64,000 bases of DNA, taken from Temnopleurus reevesii (lineage: Eukaryota > Echinodermata > Echinoidea > Temnopleuroida > Temnopleuridae). The stretch's first letter is position 1. Each line of letters begins with the position of its first letter. Location of the stretch: assembly GCA_036244855.1 (NCBI GenBank), contig BQKZ01001375.1, positions 29,709 to 93,708 of the forward strand, written 5' to 3'. The translations under genes were made by a program, and so were the position numbers. The notes beneath the pieces are model-generated. The model did not search any database and had not been told where the DNA came from. It saw only the letters and a list, made by a program, of their open reading frames with translations. Below, piece by piece: positions 11,745 to 23,070 of this stretch.

Positions 11745-12040
11745 ATTTTCCCTCACTCCTCTCTTTCTCTCTCTTTTCTATTTCTCTCTGTTCTTTCTCT
11801 CTCGATACCTCCATTTCTTTGTACGTCTATTTCCCGTTCTTTCATCCGCCTTCTCTCTCTCTCCCTCTCTCTCCCCCTCTCCTTCTCTCTCTCTCTCTCT
11901 CTCGCTCTCTCTTTTTCACTCTCTCTCTCTCTCTCTTCTCCTGTCTTTCTAATTCTCTTCTTATTATAATAATTCTTCTTCTAATTTTTCTTCTTCTTCT
12001 CCCTCTTCTTCTTCTGAGTTTACTATACTCAACGTTTTAC
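11745..12040. repeat. CT-rich microsatellite passing into CTT repeats
   Basis: Pyrimidine-rich (CT)n up to about 11945, then TTC/CTT triplets to about 12015. The 90-codon frame here (Leu/Ser/Phe-rich) is repeat translation. Confidence 0.85.
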
Positions 12041-13020
12041 ATGTACCCTATTTTTTTATCAACGTACACCAATATCTCTCTGCATTTCTAGCAAAAAAAA
12101 TTGCTTTCCTAGCCCACCACACTTTTGCTATCCCTGTGCTCTTTGTCCGCAACACCAATTCTCCCAATCATTAACAATACCTAGCACGTCTCGTTTTGCA
12201 CTGTTGGACCGAAAAGATCACATTGTTTACGCATAACCGTCCTCCGTTCCAGGCTCCAAGCCAAAAGCCCTGGACAAGCAAGGCCAAGCCAAAATCGCCG
12301 CCATATATGTTACAACTCTACCCCCCGGCTGTGAAGACAACACCAATTTAATATTTTTCTTCTTTCCGACAACTGGGAATCTCTCCAAACCTAACTCTTA
12401 GCGCAGCTAACCGCATTATGCTGCGAAATGAAAACATGTGCTGTCATCAAAGTGTAATACATGCATGTCAGAATCTCGTCTGCATGTTAGGCACTCTGTA
12501 AATTCCCGCTTTATGTTCCACAAATCGCGCGGATATGTTATTTTTGCATTAGTCCTAACCGCCTGAAGGCTTCTTATTCTATGACAACCCGTGAAAAAAA
12601 GGCGCCTTGAGATTTGTGAAAGGACGCAGTCTGACCGCACACCGCATTGCATAGATCGTTATGTACTCTCTTGCAGAAAAAATGGCGGATAGTGTTGTAT
12701 TTTATAATAGTTTCATATCTATCGTAGATTTCATAAACAGTATATACTATGAAAAGCCGGTTGTTGATTTCACACTGACCCTGTGTTTATAGTACTGGAT
12801 TCAGGGACGGGGTATATAGATTTGGGAGATATATACAGATTTAACACCAAAATATATAGAATATGATATAATTTTATAGTCCGGGTGCAGAAAAAAAAAA
12901 TGTGCATCGCATTTGCGTCGAATTCACAAGTTTTATACATTTTTTAATCTATGTGTGATGGATTTTAGTTACAAATCCATAATATCTAGAAAAAAAAACC
13001 CTCTATGGTCATGTCCTAAA
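12041..13020. other. Unassigned stretch
   Basis: No supported gene. A slightly GC-richer segment at 12240-12340 has an open frame after a possible acceptor (ccgttccag, near 12252) but no recognisable protein motif; see the rejected list. Confidence 0.35.
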
Positions 13021-13220
13021 ACAACTCACACACATAAACACACACACACAAACACAAATATATACAGACAAACACACGTACACGAATACGCACACCTCTG
13101 AGTTTGACAGCTCATACACCAGGACCCTCCCACATACATATACATAAACACGTACACGCCCTCACAAGAAAACACACACACACCTTAACAACAACACACA
13201 CACACACACATACAGTCACA
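13020..13220. repeat. (CA)n-rich microsatellite
   Basis: CACA dinucleotide runs interrupted by TA and AAA, most regular at about 13033-13062 and 13170-13215. Confidence 0.85.
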
Positions 13221-13251
13221 TTCACACATAACTAATGGAAACAACGCACAA

Positions 13252-13335
13252 CTAATAATAATAATAATAATTAGATAATTTATATAGCGCAGATACTATA
13301 TGGATATACTCTACTGCGCTGTGGCTTAAGAGGTC
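13252..13335 (-). mobile_element. SINE 3' fragment (main family)
   Basis: The aataataataataa run followed by atttatatagcgc is the reverse complement of the SINE end gcgctatataaat plus (ATT)n. Only the last 80 bp or so is recognisable. Confidence 0.5.
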
Positions 13336-13912
13336 GCTCCAACCACACTTCTAAATCGCTATTCCATGTTTAACTTTACCTGTAATTCTGCTTCTCTCGT
13401 TCTCTCTCTATATATCCCTTTTTATCAGTTATTTCTATTGATATCCATACCTCTCGTATGTTGACAGCAATACATGCATATGATAAACCATTTTAAGCGC
13501 AACCTTCTTTTCCATCTCTCAGAACTGACCGTTTCATCGGCGAAATACAAATCGAATTTATCTTTCTACAAGGTCATTTGTACAAAGCAAGAAATACATA
13601 CTCGATTATTCAGATCATTGCCAGTAAATACGAAGGTCGCAGGAAAAAAAAACCGTGGATATAAAACCAAAAGGTTGTAGCAATGGAAAATGAATGATGA
13701 TAGTTCTTGATCAAACATGTTAATTGAGCTGGACACGATAGCCATTTGATTCTGCTCATGCAGAATTAGATGGTAGTTGTTAATTGAGATACTAATTAAG
13801 GAATTAGATACTCATTAGATACTAATAAGAGGATTTGACGTTGATTTTGTTTATGATGTTCTGTTCAATGAACCTTTGTTATCGATGCAAGCTCTATGCA
13901 AAATAGTGTAGT
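13336..13912. other. Unassigned stretch
   Basis: No gene recognised. Near 13780-13835 the motif attagatactaatta repeats imperfectly. Confidence 0.4.
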
Positions 13913-14178
13913 GGACCTGGCTCTCGCCCTTCAACTAGAGGGCCGCGGTTCGAGTCCCACCCATGGCGTTAATTTCCTCCAGCAAGAAAATTCATCCACA
14001 TTGTGCTGCACTCAACCCAGGTGAGGCGAATGGGTACCTGGTAGGAATATCTATTCCTTGAAATGCCATGTGCGCTGGTGTACGCCAGACTAAATCCAGG
14101 GTGATAATAATGTAAAGCGCGCTGAGCACTCTGCAAAGTGGATACGTGAGCTATATAAATACCATCGATCATTATTAC
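13913..14178 (+). mobile_element. tRNA-derived SINE, main family, subfamily 1
   Basis: The head is slightly 5'-truncated (gtgtagtggacctggctctc), with a B-box-like ggttcgagtcccaccc. The body carries cagcaagaaaattcatcc, ctgcactcaacccagg and gggtacctgg, and the 3' part is gcgctgagcactctgcaaag to gctatataaat. One of the best preserved copies. Body type: constaining the gccagactaaatccaggg block (subfamily 1). Confidence 0.85.
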
Positions 14179-14534
14179 AGGACTGCTGATAAACGGATAA
14201 TCCATATATAGATTTAAAGAAAATATTAGACACTGCGTAAGCGCATCACCGGCATCAAGCAAAAATATCCGCTGATTCCTTGCAATTCGTCCCTTGGTAA
14301 CTCTGTTACCAACATCTTTCAACCCATCGAAATCTATCTCCCCAACGTCACTAAGTTATACATAAAATCATCTCAGTTAAGAATGCAGAGCTTCAGACTC
14401 AATTACACATGTGCGTTGATATAGCCAATAGCCAACTCCTATCAAATATTTTGTAACATGAAAAAAATCTTGAGTCCTTCAACGCAGAAATACATATATG
14501 AACCAAAAAAATTCTACGCACATGCTAAATACTT
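14179..14534. other. Unassigned stretch
   Basis: Nothing recognised. The open frame at 13969-14322 (minus) is mostly SINE antisense. Confidence 0.4.
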
Positions 14535-14803
14535 TTTATAGCATTGTTTTCGTTTAAAAATATATCAACTGCCATGTTCTACATGTTCTAAATGCTACCC
14601 AAATGTCAGAGGTGTACATAAATTAAGCTGTGAAATGTTAGGCTACAAAATCAACGTTTAGTGCTTAAATAACAAAAGCTAAAATTCATTATTTGACTTT
14701 GTTTCTACTTTCTTTAATTTTCATATATATCTAGATAGTGCTTGTAAACCTTTCTTTCTTTTTTGCACTCGATTATCTTTTTTTTTTCTTCAGTCTGAAT
14801 GAC
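14535..14803 (+). repeat. Dispersed repeat family J, copy 1
   Basis: Shares ordered blocks with 43780-44140: gcattgtttt, tatcaactgcca, then aaaatcaacgtttagtgctt, tctagatagtgcttgtaaac (tcttgatagtgcatgtataa in the other copy), ctttcttt, tttgcactcgattatctttt and gtctgaat. Diverged and non-coding, so probably an old interspersed repeat. Confidence 0.65.
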
Positions 14804-15234
14804 ATACCAAAAAACAAAGGTCACACATCTTGATTTGATAATGTTTTAAATAACAAAATTAGAATGTGTGACATTCACTTCAACGTTAGCTAAGCGCCTT
14901 TCCTACGTATAGCTGCTTTCAAGGAGCATCTTTCAAAGTTCACGAACGCTGGGCAGACATTGCCTGTAAAAGCAAATCATTGTATGTTTTTGAAGCCTAT
15001 AAATAAATCATGTTATATATGTTATATGATCGAAAGTTCGACTCCAGTGGAAAGATGGTAATCATTCAAGTTGCCATTTCAAGATTACGAAACAGGCATT
15101 ACAAAGCATTAAGCTCGGAAGGGCGTATAACCACAACATTAAAATCTTAGATAAACTCTCGATACGGAGTATTAGAGCAAACTTTTAATTTTAGAAAACA
15201 ATATTTAATGTTATCCAAAGTGGACCAAGATAAC
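14804..15234. other. Unassigned stretch
   Basis: No gene or repeat recognised. Confidence 0.4.
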
Positions 15235-15361
15235 AGGGCCTGTGAAATAAAAGATGCAATCAAACTTACGATAAATGTTAATCGTAAGTCTGTAGCAAAA
15301 CATGTACCATTATAGATACGATAGATGTTGAATCAATCGTATATTTTTTATGTAACAGGCC
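15235..15361. mobile_element. Foldback element, family D, variant copy
   Basis: The left end gggcctgtgaaataaaag and the right end tttttatgtaacaggccc are inverted. The core has taatcgtaagtctgtag, like the tcgtaagtctatggg core of other D copies. Confidence 0.65.
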
Positions 15362-15652
15362 CAATGTCTTCAAAATGAATGCCTCTCTGGGCACGTAGCT
15401 TTTCAACAGCTGTCATATATAATCACTCACATTTTCATTCAGAAATTTCATCCCGGTAGATTCTAAAAGGGGGTACACATTATAATAATGTCGGCATCAT
15501 CCTTTCTTTCAAAAATGATAATCTCGGGCTCTATTTTCAGGCATATTAGGTGGGTGTTGACTTAATGACGTCAAGTAATACTTTTTTTTGTAAATTAGAA
15601 TCAAGCAAAGGGGTGTTTTCATAGTTCATGTTCTGAATGGAGAATCGTTCTT

Positions 15653-15750
15653 ACACACTTAAGAATAAAAGGTGCAACATTTCATCTTTAACAGTGTAAA
15701 ACACCACTGGAGCGCCTTTCCAATGTGCAATATAGCACCTTTTTAGTGAA
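15653..15750. mobile_element. Short foldback with GGTGCAA / CAATATAGCACC (family N)
   Basis: The left part cacacttaagaataaaaggtgc pairs imperfectly with the right part gcacctttttagtg. Related motifs recur at 21066-21124, 29892-29977, 30170-30355 and 46400-46880. Confidence 0.5.
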
Positions 15751-16029
15751 ATATCAAACCACACAAGGTATGATTTTTAATTTTGTGGAGTGCTTTGGAG
15801 ATTCGAATCCGCGCTTTTGAAAATGTGGGATTGCTTTGATCGTTTTTATCGGATTGTGCCATGCTCCCAAGATTGAGACTTAAAAAAATATTAAACAATG
15901 ACTCCATAACAAAAAAAATGAAGTGACCGCCAGAAGCTGTCTGACTTAAAATTCTTACCATAGTACTATTTCCTCACTCACAATCCTTGTTATGCAAAAT
16001 CATTCCGCGTCGCTATTTCAGTCCTTCTC
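15751..16029. other. Unassigned stretch
   Basis: Nothing recognised. Confidence 0.4.
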
Positions 16030-16235
16030 CGCACACGATGTTCATCCTCTCTCTTCTCCCTCCCTCTATCTCTCTCACTTACTCTCTCCTTCTGCAAATA
16101 TTTGTTTGATAACTTCATTTTCTTATTTGGACTCTATATTCTAGTTCAGAAATCTGTAAATGTCTCCACACTACCCCCACCCCCTTTCTCTCTCTCCTTC
16201 TCTCTCTCTCTCTCCCTCTCTCCCTCTCTCTCTCT

Positions 16236-16274
<39 letters not shown>

Positions 16275-16282
16275 TCTCTCTA
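16030..16282. repeat. CT-rich microsatellite
   Basis: Short CT block at 16040-16095, then a long (CT)n run with CCTC interruptions at about 16183-16282. The overlapping Ser/Leu-rich open frames are repeat translation. Confidence 0.85.
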
Positions 16283-16439
16283 ATTTCCATTAACATTCGG
16301 CATTTCACAGCTTGCCTAACTTTCACAGCGAGTAAAAAGCGCAAACAGCTCTTTCAGAATTCCCAGACGGCGGGAGAAACGAAATAGAGCACATCAAGAC
16401 ACGTCAGAATTATCAGTTAATCCATTCCACAATCAACTT

Positions 16440-16590
16440 TTCTTCTGACCCCTGGGAGGACCCGGGTTAACAACCGCGACAACGGAGTCTCGGGCAAGGG
16501 GGCTCGGGGCGGCCAGGGGCGGCTTGTGAACGTGTTAGCCCGGCAGCGCCCGTCACCACGTCAACCATGCCTCCCCAAAGGCCATTGATG
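16440..16590. other. Local GC-rich island
   Basis: About 150 bp with clearly higher G+C and many CpGs in an AT-rich neighbourhood (for example ggctcggggcggccaggggc). A minus-strand frame of 64 codons covers it (16467-16661), without a recognisable motif. It could be an exon, a promoter or a repeat fragment; I cannot tell. Confidence 0.4.
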
Positions 16591-16988
16591 CTTGTCATGG
16601 AAGTAAGAAAGAAAGGATTAATTTTAAGAAGACGCGAGAAAAGGTATTTCCTTTGCCGCAAACGGGTATTATTATTCTATATAACTTGCAGGTTGGTTCA
16701 ATGACATCGCAAAAAAAAATCCAATCCAAAGGTGTTTGGATGAGATGACTCCTAAAAGACACCATCAAATAGAATTAATAAACTGCCTCTTCGTTCCCCA
16801 AGCTACTTATGGTCCTATAGTATACTCATGCTTTACATTATCTGATTAAGCATTAACATTCTGATATGACAACCTAAATGACATCATATACCTTTATCAT
16901 AAATTCATGTGCACTTGCATATTATGCTGTTCAATTAATAATGAACGGCTTTAATATAGTGCTTATCAACTCTTCATGCGAATTCCCT
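16591..16988. other. Unassigned stretch
   Basis: No gene or repeat recognised. Confidence 0.4.
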
Positions 16989-17224
16989 AAGCGCTCTTCA
17001 ATTGCAGCATTATTACCCTGGCTTTAGCCCGGCAGCCACCATGCAAGCGCACTTGGCGTTTCAAGGAATAAATATTCCTGCCAGGTACCCATTCACCTCA
17101 CCTGGGTTGAGTGCAGCACAATGTGGACGAATTTCTTGCTGAAGGAAATTAACGCCCTGCATGGGACTCGAACCTACGACCCTCTAGTTGAAAGGCGAGA
17201 GTCATGACCACTACACCAGGGCGC
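16989..17224 (-). mobile_element. tRNA-derived SINE, main family, subfamily 1
   Basis: Reads from 17224 leftwards on the minus strand: head gcgccctggtgtagtggtca, then gactctcgcctttcaactag, B-box-like aggttcgagtcccatgc, and the body with cagcaagaaattc and ctgcactcaacccagg. It ends with gctaaagccagggtaataat. The 3' end is truncated before the gctatataaat tail. Confidence 0.85.
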
Positions 17225-17607
17225 TTATTACTACTTATTTCGTTAAATTATTTTAACTAGTTTGTTAAGTTTGTTTTTCCTTCCATCTTGACCATTCAAT
17301 GATTGTATTTCTTTTACGTTATTCTCAATCTAAATGATCCATGTTATATAATAGTTAAAATATACTAAAAAAATTAACATGCGTTAAGGGCCCCGATGAA
17401 AACCAGTGTCATGCAGGTATGGTTAGCTTTCTTTCAATATGCAAAATGAATAGATAAATGAATAAGTAAATAAATAAATAAGTAGATACATTCTCCATTC
17501 CTTGGTAGCAGAATTGGTACACCCAATATTCATTGACTAACTTGTAAAGTTAATGCTGTTAACACCATGAAATGTACATTCCACCCAGCATGGCGACAAA
17601 ATACTTC
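17225..17607. other. Unassigned stretch
   Basis: No gene seen. A short (AAAT)n-like run of aaataaataaataag type lies near 17460-17482. Confidence 0.4.
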
Positions 17608-17743
17608 TAAAGCCCCGGTCACATAGGACCCCGGAGGCAACACGATTCACCCCGACTCATTGTTCTGAGGCAGTTAACTGTGAATTAACAAAGAGCCGGG
17701 GTGAATCGTGTTGCTTCCGGGGTCCTATGTGATCGGGGCTTTA
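17608..17743. mobile_element. Foldback element, family B, copy 1
   Basis: The left end taaagccccggtcacatagg and the right end cctatgtgatcggggcttta are near-perfect inverted repeats. The inner arms (caacacgattcaccccg / cggggtgaatcgtgttg) also pair, and the centre carries a cagttaactg palindrome. About 136 bp, non-coding. Confidence 0.85.
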
Positions 17744-17879
17744 GTTATACAAAAGTCACAGTAATTGGCCATTATCGAATCCTTGCTCGTTGTATTGCTC
17801 AGAGGAATGCTGCTGTTTACATTTAACTAAAATAACTTTTTTTCATTAAACAAAACTTTACTTGTCGTCTATTTCCCCC

Positions 17880-18014
17880 TAATGCCCCGGTCACAAAGGA
17901 CCCCGGAAGCAACACGATTCACCCCGACTCGTTGTTCTGGGGCAGTTAACTGTAAAATAAGAAAGAGTCGGGGTGAATCGTCTTGCTTCCGGGGTCCTTT
18001 GTGACCAGGACTTA
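17880..18014. mobile_element. Foldback element, family B, copy 2
   Basis: Same structure and length as copy 1, 136 bp further on: taatgccccggtcacaaagg, inner caacacgattcaccccgac, right end cctttgtgaccaggacttaa. The two copies share most of their bases, so they are either recent insertions or one duplicated insertion. Confidence 0.85.
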
Positions 18015-18362
18015 AAATTGGCTATGTTTATAAACAGCCGTCATCACACATTGCCACGGCTGATTATTTTCGTTCTAGTGTAGACTAATTCATCAACGGA
18101 ACGTGGAGACTGGACTGAGGCTACTATACATGCTTTCTCAATAATCGCAAAGACGTTATGAGATAAGAGAGTCTTATTTTGTTTACCGTGATCATAGACC
18201 GGTCTATGCAGTGATTGGCTGTGATGTCAAATTATAGATACATTCTCTCACAGTTATATGCGTTATGGGATAAATATGATATTCTAAATACGACAGGTTC
18301 AAGCAAAGAAAGTCATATATGAGTAATACAATCACATTTCGCTTATAACTATTAAACTCGAT

Positions 18363-18676
18363 GGCCCGTATTCCGATAGCGAGGTTTAAGTTAACCGTGG
18401 TCTAAATCTGTGGTTTAAGTATGGGTAGCCAAAAGTGCCAAAATTTTATTTACAATAAATAATTCGTATGTTAACTGCTCTCTTTTCACATACTCTAATA
18501 ATGTAGAAAACTATTGAAGTTTTTATTCCGAGACAGTTTTGAATAATAAGACTGCCAAATGTGCTGGTAAATTAACCATTGACTGTTATAGATTCAAGCC
18601 TCTTTTTGGCTCTCCATACTTAAACCACAGATTTAGACCAGGGTTAAACTTAAACCTCGCTATCGGAATACGGGCC
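18363..18676. mobile_element. Foldback element, family C, about 314 bp
   Basis: The left arm ggcccgtattccgatagcga and the right arm tcgctatcggaatacgggcc are exact inverted copies. Pairing continues for about 75 bp through the taaatctgtggtttaag / cttaaaccacagattta blocks. About 150 bp of AT-rich centre. Non-coding; part of the open frame at 18539-18844 runs through the right arm. Confidence 0.85.
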
Positions 18677-18698
18677 ATTCTCTTTAACAAGTTGCTTG

Positions 18699-18926
18699 TA
18701 AAGGCTGTCTCACGCCTTGGCGTTTTAAAGGTAATGATTATGGTGTTCATAAAGCTCCATCATCGCAGAAATATAGAGGAACGTCTCTTGGCTGACCCTA
18801 ACGCATGTTTACGTCTGGCACTTGACGAACGTCAACATCGTTAGGCAAGCGTCGTCGCTCAGTATTTCTGCGTTGATGAAGCCGCGGACGTAGGTTATAA
18901 ATGCAAAGGTGTGAGTCAGTCTCAAA
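18699..18926. mobile_element. Foldback element, family A variant
   Basis: Begins taaaggctgtctcacgcctt and ends gcaaaggtgtgagtcagtctc, the family A termini. The interior differs from the standard copies: tcatcgcagaaatatagagg pairs with tcagtatttctgcgttgatg. It starts 23 bp after the family C element. Confidence 0.65.
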
Positions 18927-19834
18927 GGGTTTGGTCTTTCTTTTAATATGACTACTTTTTAGCTATTTCATACAGCCATTCCAGCTCAGACTAGGCAGAA
19001 GAATAAATAATTCGAAGCACGACGGATCCAAATTGAATTGGTGCTCTAATTTGTAACTTTTTTTCTGTAAGAAATAAAGTCCCTATTTAAGTCTAAACAA
19101 GATCAGGTGAGAGTTTTCACTTTCGGGTTAAAGTGATTCTCTTAAAGTGGTATCACTTTGACTTGATTATTTGCAACAATTATGTACCTTGTTTTCGACA
19201 AAGTAAGCGCTAAAGCAATACCTTAAACAAAACATTTTCACTGAAAGGCATAAGAATCCGAGCCTACAATATTCACTAAATTTCAAATAATTGTCTCAAA
19301 AATTTTGCGTCCCAAGCCCTCAATATTGCACAACTTAAATTTCGGCCCCCTATCTCTTCCCGAGGAAGAGACCCCACACTTTCCCCTCCGTGGTGATCGC
19401 ATGGGTAATTAGAGCATGGTCAGCAAGATCATTATCTGTACAAAATAAAATTAAAAGAGTGCACAAATCCCGACAACAATCTTACTGCCCTCTAAATTTA
19501 TCTTTGTTGTTCTGCGAAATGATGAGCTCTCTATTTTTCCCCCGAAGAACGAGATACTTGCCTAAGGGTCGCGTCTTTTTTTTTTCTTCCTTCTTCTTTT
19601 CTTCTATCGTGTTTTTTTTTTCTTCGCCTCTTTCCATTATGTCTTGTATTTCGAAAATCCGATTGTGTGATTAATGAGAAAAAGGAGTGCGTCAAGGCAC
19701 GTGTTATTCCTCAGAGACGTAAATGATATCTCGCCAATAGGGACTGTAGAAATGTATTGGTGATCATTAAAATACTAACGAAATTCTGCGCTTTTATGAC
19801 CGATTTTGAAAATTCTTAGAATTTTCTTGGCCTT
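18927..19834. other. Unassigned stretch
   Basis: No gene recognised. A T-rich and TTC-rich tract lies at about 19577-19632. Confidence 0.4.
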
Positions 19835-20009
19835 ATCTAGTATAATCAGAAGGTCGTTGGTTCGAATACTAGCTTTAGTCGATGACTATCTAGTATCAGT
19901 TAAAAAGAAATCATCTAGATTGTGCTGCACTCAACCCAGGTGAGACACGGAATAGCTTGAAAGCCATGCGGTCCATAAAGCGTGGGTAATCAGGATACCC
20001 CCCCCCCCA
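19835..20009 (+). mobile_element. tRNA-derived SINE, degenerate, runs into assembly gap
   Basis: A B-box-like gttggttcgaatactag followed by the diagnostic gtgctgcactcaacccagg block. The rest of the body is decayed, a C homopolymer appears at about 19998-20008, and the sequence then breaks off into Ns. Confidence 0.6.
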
Positions 20010-20780
20010 NNNNNNNNNNNNNNNNNNNNNNNNNNNNNNNNNNNNNNNNNNNNNNNNNNNNNNNNNNNNNNNNNNNNNNNNNNNNNNNNNNNNNNNNNNN
20101 NNNNNNNNNNNNNNNNNNNNNNNNNNNNNNNNNNNNNNNNNNNNNNNNNNNNNNNNNNNNNNNNNNNNNNNNNNNNNNNNNNNNNNNNNNNNNNNNNNNN
20201 NNNNNNNNNNNNNNNNNNNNNNNNNNNNNNNNNNNNNNNNNNNNNNNNNNNNNNNNNNNNNNNNNNNNNNNNNNNNNNNNNNNNNNNNNNNNNNNNNNNN
20301 NNNNNNNNNNNNNNNNNNNNNNNNNNNNNNNNNNNNNNNNNNNNNNNNNNNNNNNNNNNNNNNNNNNNNNNNNNNNNNNNNNNNNNNNNNNNNNNNNNNN
20401 NNNNNNNNNNNNNNNNNNNNNNNNNNNNNNNNNNNNNNNNNNNNNNNNNNNNNNNNNNNNNNNNNNNNNNNNNNNNNNNNNNNNNNNNNNNNNNNNNNNN
20501 NNNNNNNNNNNNNNNNNNNNNNNNNNNNNNNNNNNNNNNNNNNNNNNNNNNNNNNNNNNNNNNNNNNNNNNNNNNNNNNNNNNNNNNNNNNNNNNNNNNN
20601 NNNNNNNNNNNNNNNNNNNNNNNNNNNNNNNNNNNNNNNNNNNNNNNNNNNNNNNNNNNNNNNNNNNNNNNNNNNNNNNNNNNNNNNNNNNNNNNNNNNN
20701 NNNNNNNNNNNNNNNNNNNNNNNNNNNNNNNNNNNNNNNNNNNNNNNNNNNNNNNNNNNNNNNNNNNNNNNNNNNNNNNN
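20010..20780. other. Assembly gap (771 Ns)
   Basis: Run of N. The predicted open frame crossing it (19982-20845) is an artefact. Confidence 0.99.
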
Positions 20781-20973
20781 ATTCTAAGCTAGACGTTTTT
20801 TTATCGATTGAGCTATGTACACTCTTAATGACTGATGGAGAATAGGAAACTTTGACCTACATTTTATTTGGAATGTCACCTGTTTTAGGGGTAAATGGGA
20901 AATGAATTTCCATCGTTCACGTATATGAAGTCTATGGTTGATGTCCTATGATTCAATCCATTGTTCGAAATCA

Positions 20974-21048
20974 GATACAAGCTCAGTCGGTAGAGCATTT
21001 GGCTTGGAATGAACGGACTTACTCATTTTTTTTATTCGAATCCTAAAG
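20974..21048 (+). mobile_element. tRNA-like relic
   Basis: An A-box-like gctcagtcggtagagca and a B-box-like attcgaatcc are spaced about 40 bp apart, as in a tRNA. The acceptor stem and T-stem do not pair well and a T-run interrupts the variable region. Probably a tRNA pseudogene or the head of a decayed SINE; not a working tRNA. Confidence 0.4.
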
Positions 21049-22374
21049 CTTCGATATTTTCACAATTAATATGTGCAATATTGCACACAGAAAGGTGCTC
21101 CCAGTATTGCAAGGGGCATAACTGCACCCTCTTTTCTAATTCCGTTCGTCAGCATAAAAGTTATTGATATTTTCCATTCTTCATATCGATTGTATATAAA
21201 CACAGTTCTCCTTTTTCAATATAGAAAAGGCGAATACACAGATTATAGAGGTATTATGAAAGATACGCTCGTCACTCTTCCGAATTCCACCGAAACAGCC
21301 CGAAGGCAAAGATCGGATTTCAGTGGTTGGCTTGGGACGAACGATCTCGAGAAAAGATGGCTGCGTCAAAAGAATGGGATGACATTTTCTTCGATAGACC
21401 CATATCGCTTGGGAACTTGAACAAAGGGTTAATCTTCGAAAGGTCTTGAGGGGTACTTCTTCACAGATGCCAAACGTTGATTTATTTCATTTCTTAGCAT
21501 TATTGGTGCACTTTCATTATAACCTCTTGAAAGGAGAAGTGGAATTATCAAGTTGACTGACTTTGTTTGCGGATGAGTGAATTGTTACTTTCGCTGTATT
21601 TGGTCTGATGGAAAGGGAATGCATTTAACGAAACTGACAATTCAAGTAACCGTAAAATATTTTTGCACATTATTTGAACTTTTTTCCGTTTCTCTTTCAT
21701 ATGATATTGGGGAAAATAATCGCAATTTCGATCAACGAAAACACTCAGATTGCTTTTTCAATTGTGTTAGTACAAGTTCATGCTTTACGAGCTGTTGCTT
21801 TATTACCTGTGCAATGATCCCAAAATCTAAGGATATTCAAATTTGATCGTAAAAATACTCGCCGACAATTGTGAAGCCCAATCGTTAAAATCTCTTATAG
21901 CAAATTAGTTTGAAATGAAACATAAAATAAAGATGAAATCGAATAAAGCACTTAATACACTGATATTTGCCAATTGATTCAAATTGTTGCCAGTGCTAAC
22001 TGCTATAAGCTCTACATCGTGCATGCAACCAGTAAAGACCTGTCGCAATTCCTATCGTGTCTTGAGTCAAGTGACAGAATAAAAGAAAAGAAATCTCTGT
22101 CAAAATAATCAAATAACCAATCCTGTAAAATACATATGTATGCTGGCTACTTTTGCGAGGTTAACATCAGTAAATGTATCACCGATGTTGTCCTTTTAGT
22201 GTATTATATTAGATTAGTGTATTATATTAGATGAATTTATAACAAATAAATAGACGTTTTCCTCGTGCATCTTTTAACGTTGTAAGTATTAAAGGCTAAG
22301 TTAATGGAAAGAGCTCTTGTACATAATTAAATAATGTCAATATCAATTTGTTGTATTAATTCTCTCATTTCATT
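21049..22374. other. Unassigned stretch
   Basis: No supported gene. Family N-like ggtgc/tgcaatattgcac motifs lie at 21066-21124. A region at about 21240-21415 is open in more than one frame and slightly richer in GC, so it is a weak exon candidate; no motif is recognised. Confidence 0.35.
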
Positions 22375-22455
22375 ATAACCTACAAAATACATACATACGA
22401 AAGCACGTCACACATATACACACGCACACACACAACACACACACACACAATCTTT
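22375..22455. repeat. (CA)n microsatellite
   Basis: CACA dinucleotide run, most regular at about 22420-22450. Confidence 0.8.
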
Positions 22456-22540
22456 CTCTGACTTTGTCTCCACGCACACTTTCTCACTCCTTCTACTTCT
22501 TCCAAACCCATCCGCCCTCTTCATCTGTTTATGACTAGAG

Positions 22541-22798
22541 CTGCCATGTCGCTTTAGTGGTCATGGCTGTCGCCTTTCAACCACAAGGACCTAGGTTCGA
22601 ATCCCACCCATGGCGTCGATTTCAGTCAGCAAGAAATTCATCCACATTGTGCTGCACTCAACCCAAGTAAGGTGAATGCCAAGTGCGCCGGTGGCTGCCG
22701 GTCTAAAGCCAGGATAATGATATTGCAAAGCGCCTTGAGCACTCAGCAGGGTGGATACGTGCGCTATATAAATTACATCTATTGTTATTATTATTCTT
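22541..22798 (+). mobile_element. tRNA-derived SINE, main family, subfamily 1
   Basis: Head gtcgctttagtggtcatggc, B-box-like aggttcgaatcccaccc, then the body with cagcaagaaattcatcc and ctgcactcaacccaag. An internal deletion removes most of the gggtacctgg segment. The 3' part is gcgccttgagcactcagc to gctatataaat, with an ATT-type tail. Confidence 0.85.
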
Positions 22799-22919
22799 AT
22801 GTCTATCTATGCATTCTTCTATAAAAAAAAAATTAAATTCCTTCTTATTCTCATTATTTCTTATTTTCTCTAACTCACTTTTACCTTAGGTTTCTCGCTC
22901 AGTAACAAAAGCACCCCTA

Positions 22920-22930
22920 CGTGTCTGTCG

Positions 22931-22979
<49 letters not shown>

Positions 22980-23003
22980 TCTCCCTCTCTCTTTTTTTTT
23001 CTT
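22920..23003. repeat. (CT)n microsatellite
   Basis: Continuous CT dinucleotides with a few CCC interruptions, followed by a T run. Confidence 0.85.
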
Positions 23004-23070
23004 CCTCCTGTCTTACACACCCATATACACCACCCTCCTACCACTTGATAATATCCCCCAAAACATTGTT

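Noticed and set aside
12252..12400. Possible exon after a ccgttccag acceptor, open for about 48 codons
   Set aside because: No recognisable motif, no paired donor or partner exon, and not supported by composition beyond about 100 bp.
19982..20845. 287-codon open frame
   Set aside because: It consists almost entirely of the assembly gap.
21240..21420. Possible exon, open in two plus frames (including one from atggctgcgtcaaaa)
   Set aside because: No known motif, no splice partner, and the reading-frame choice is ambiguous.
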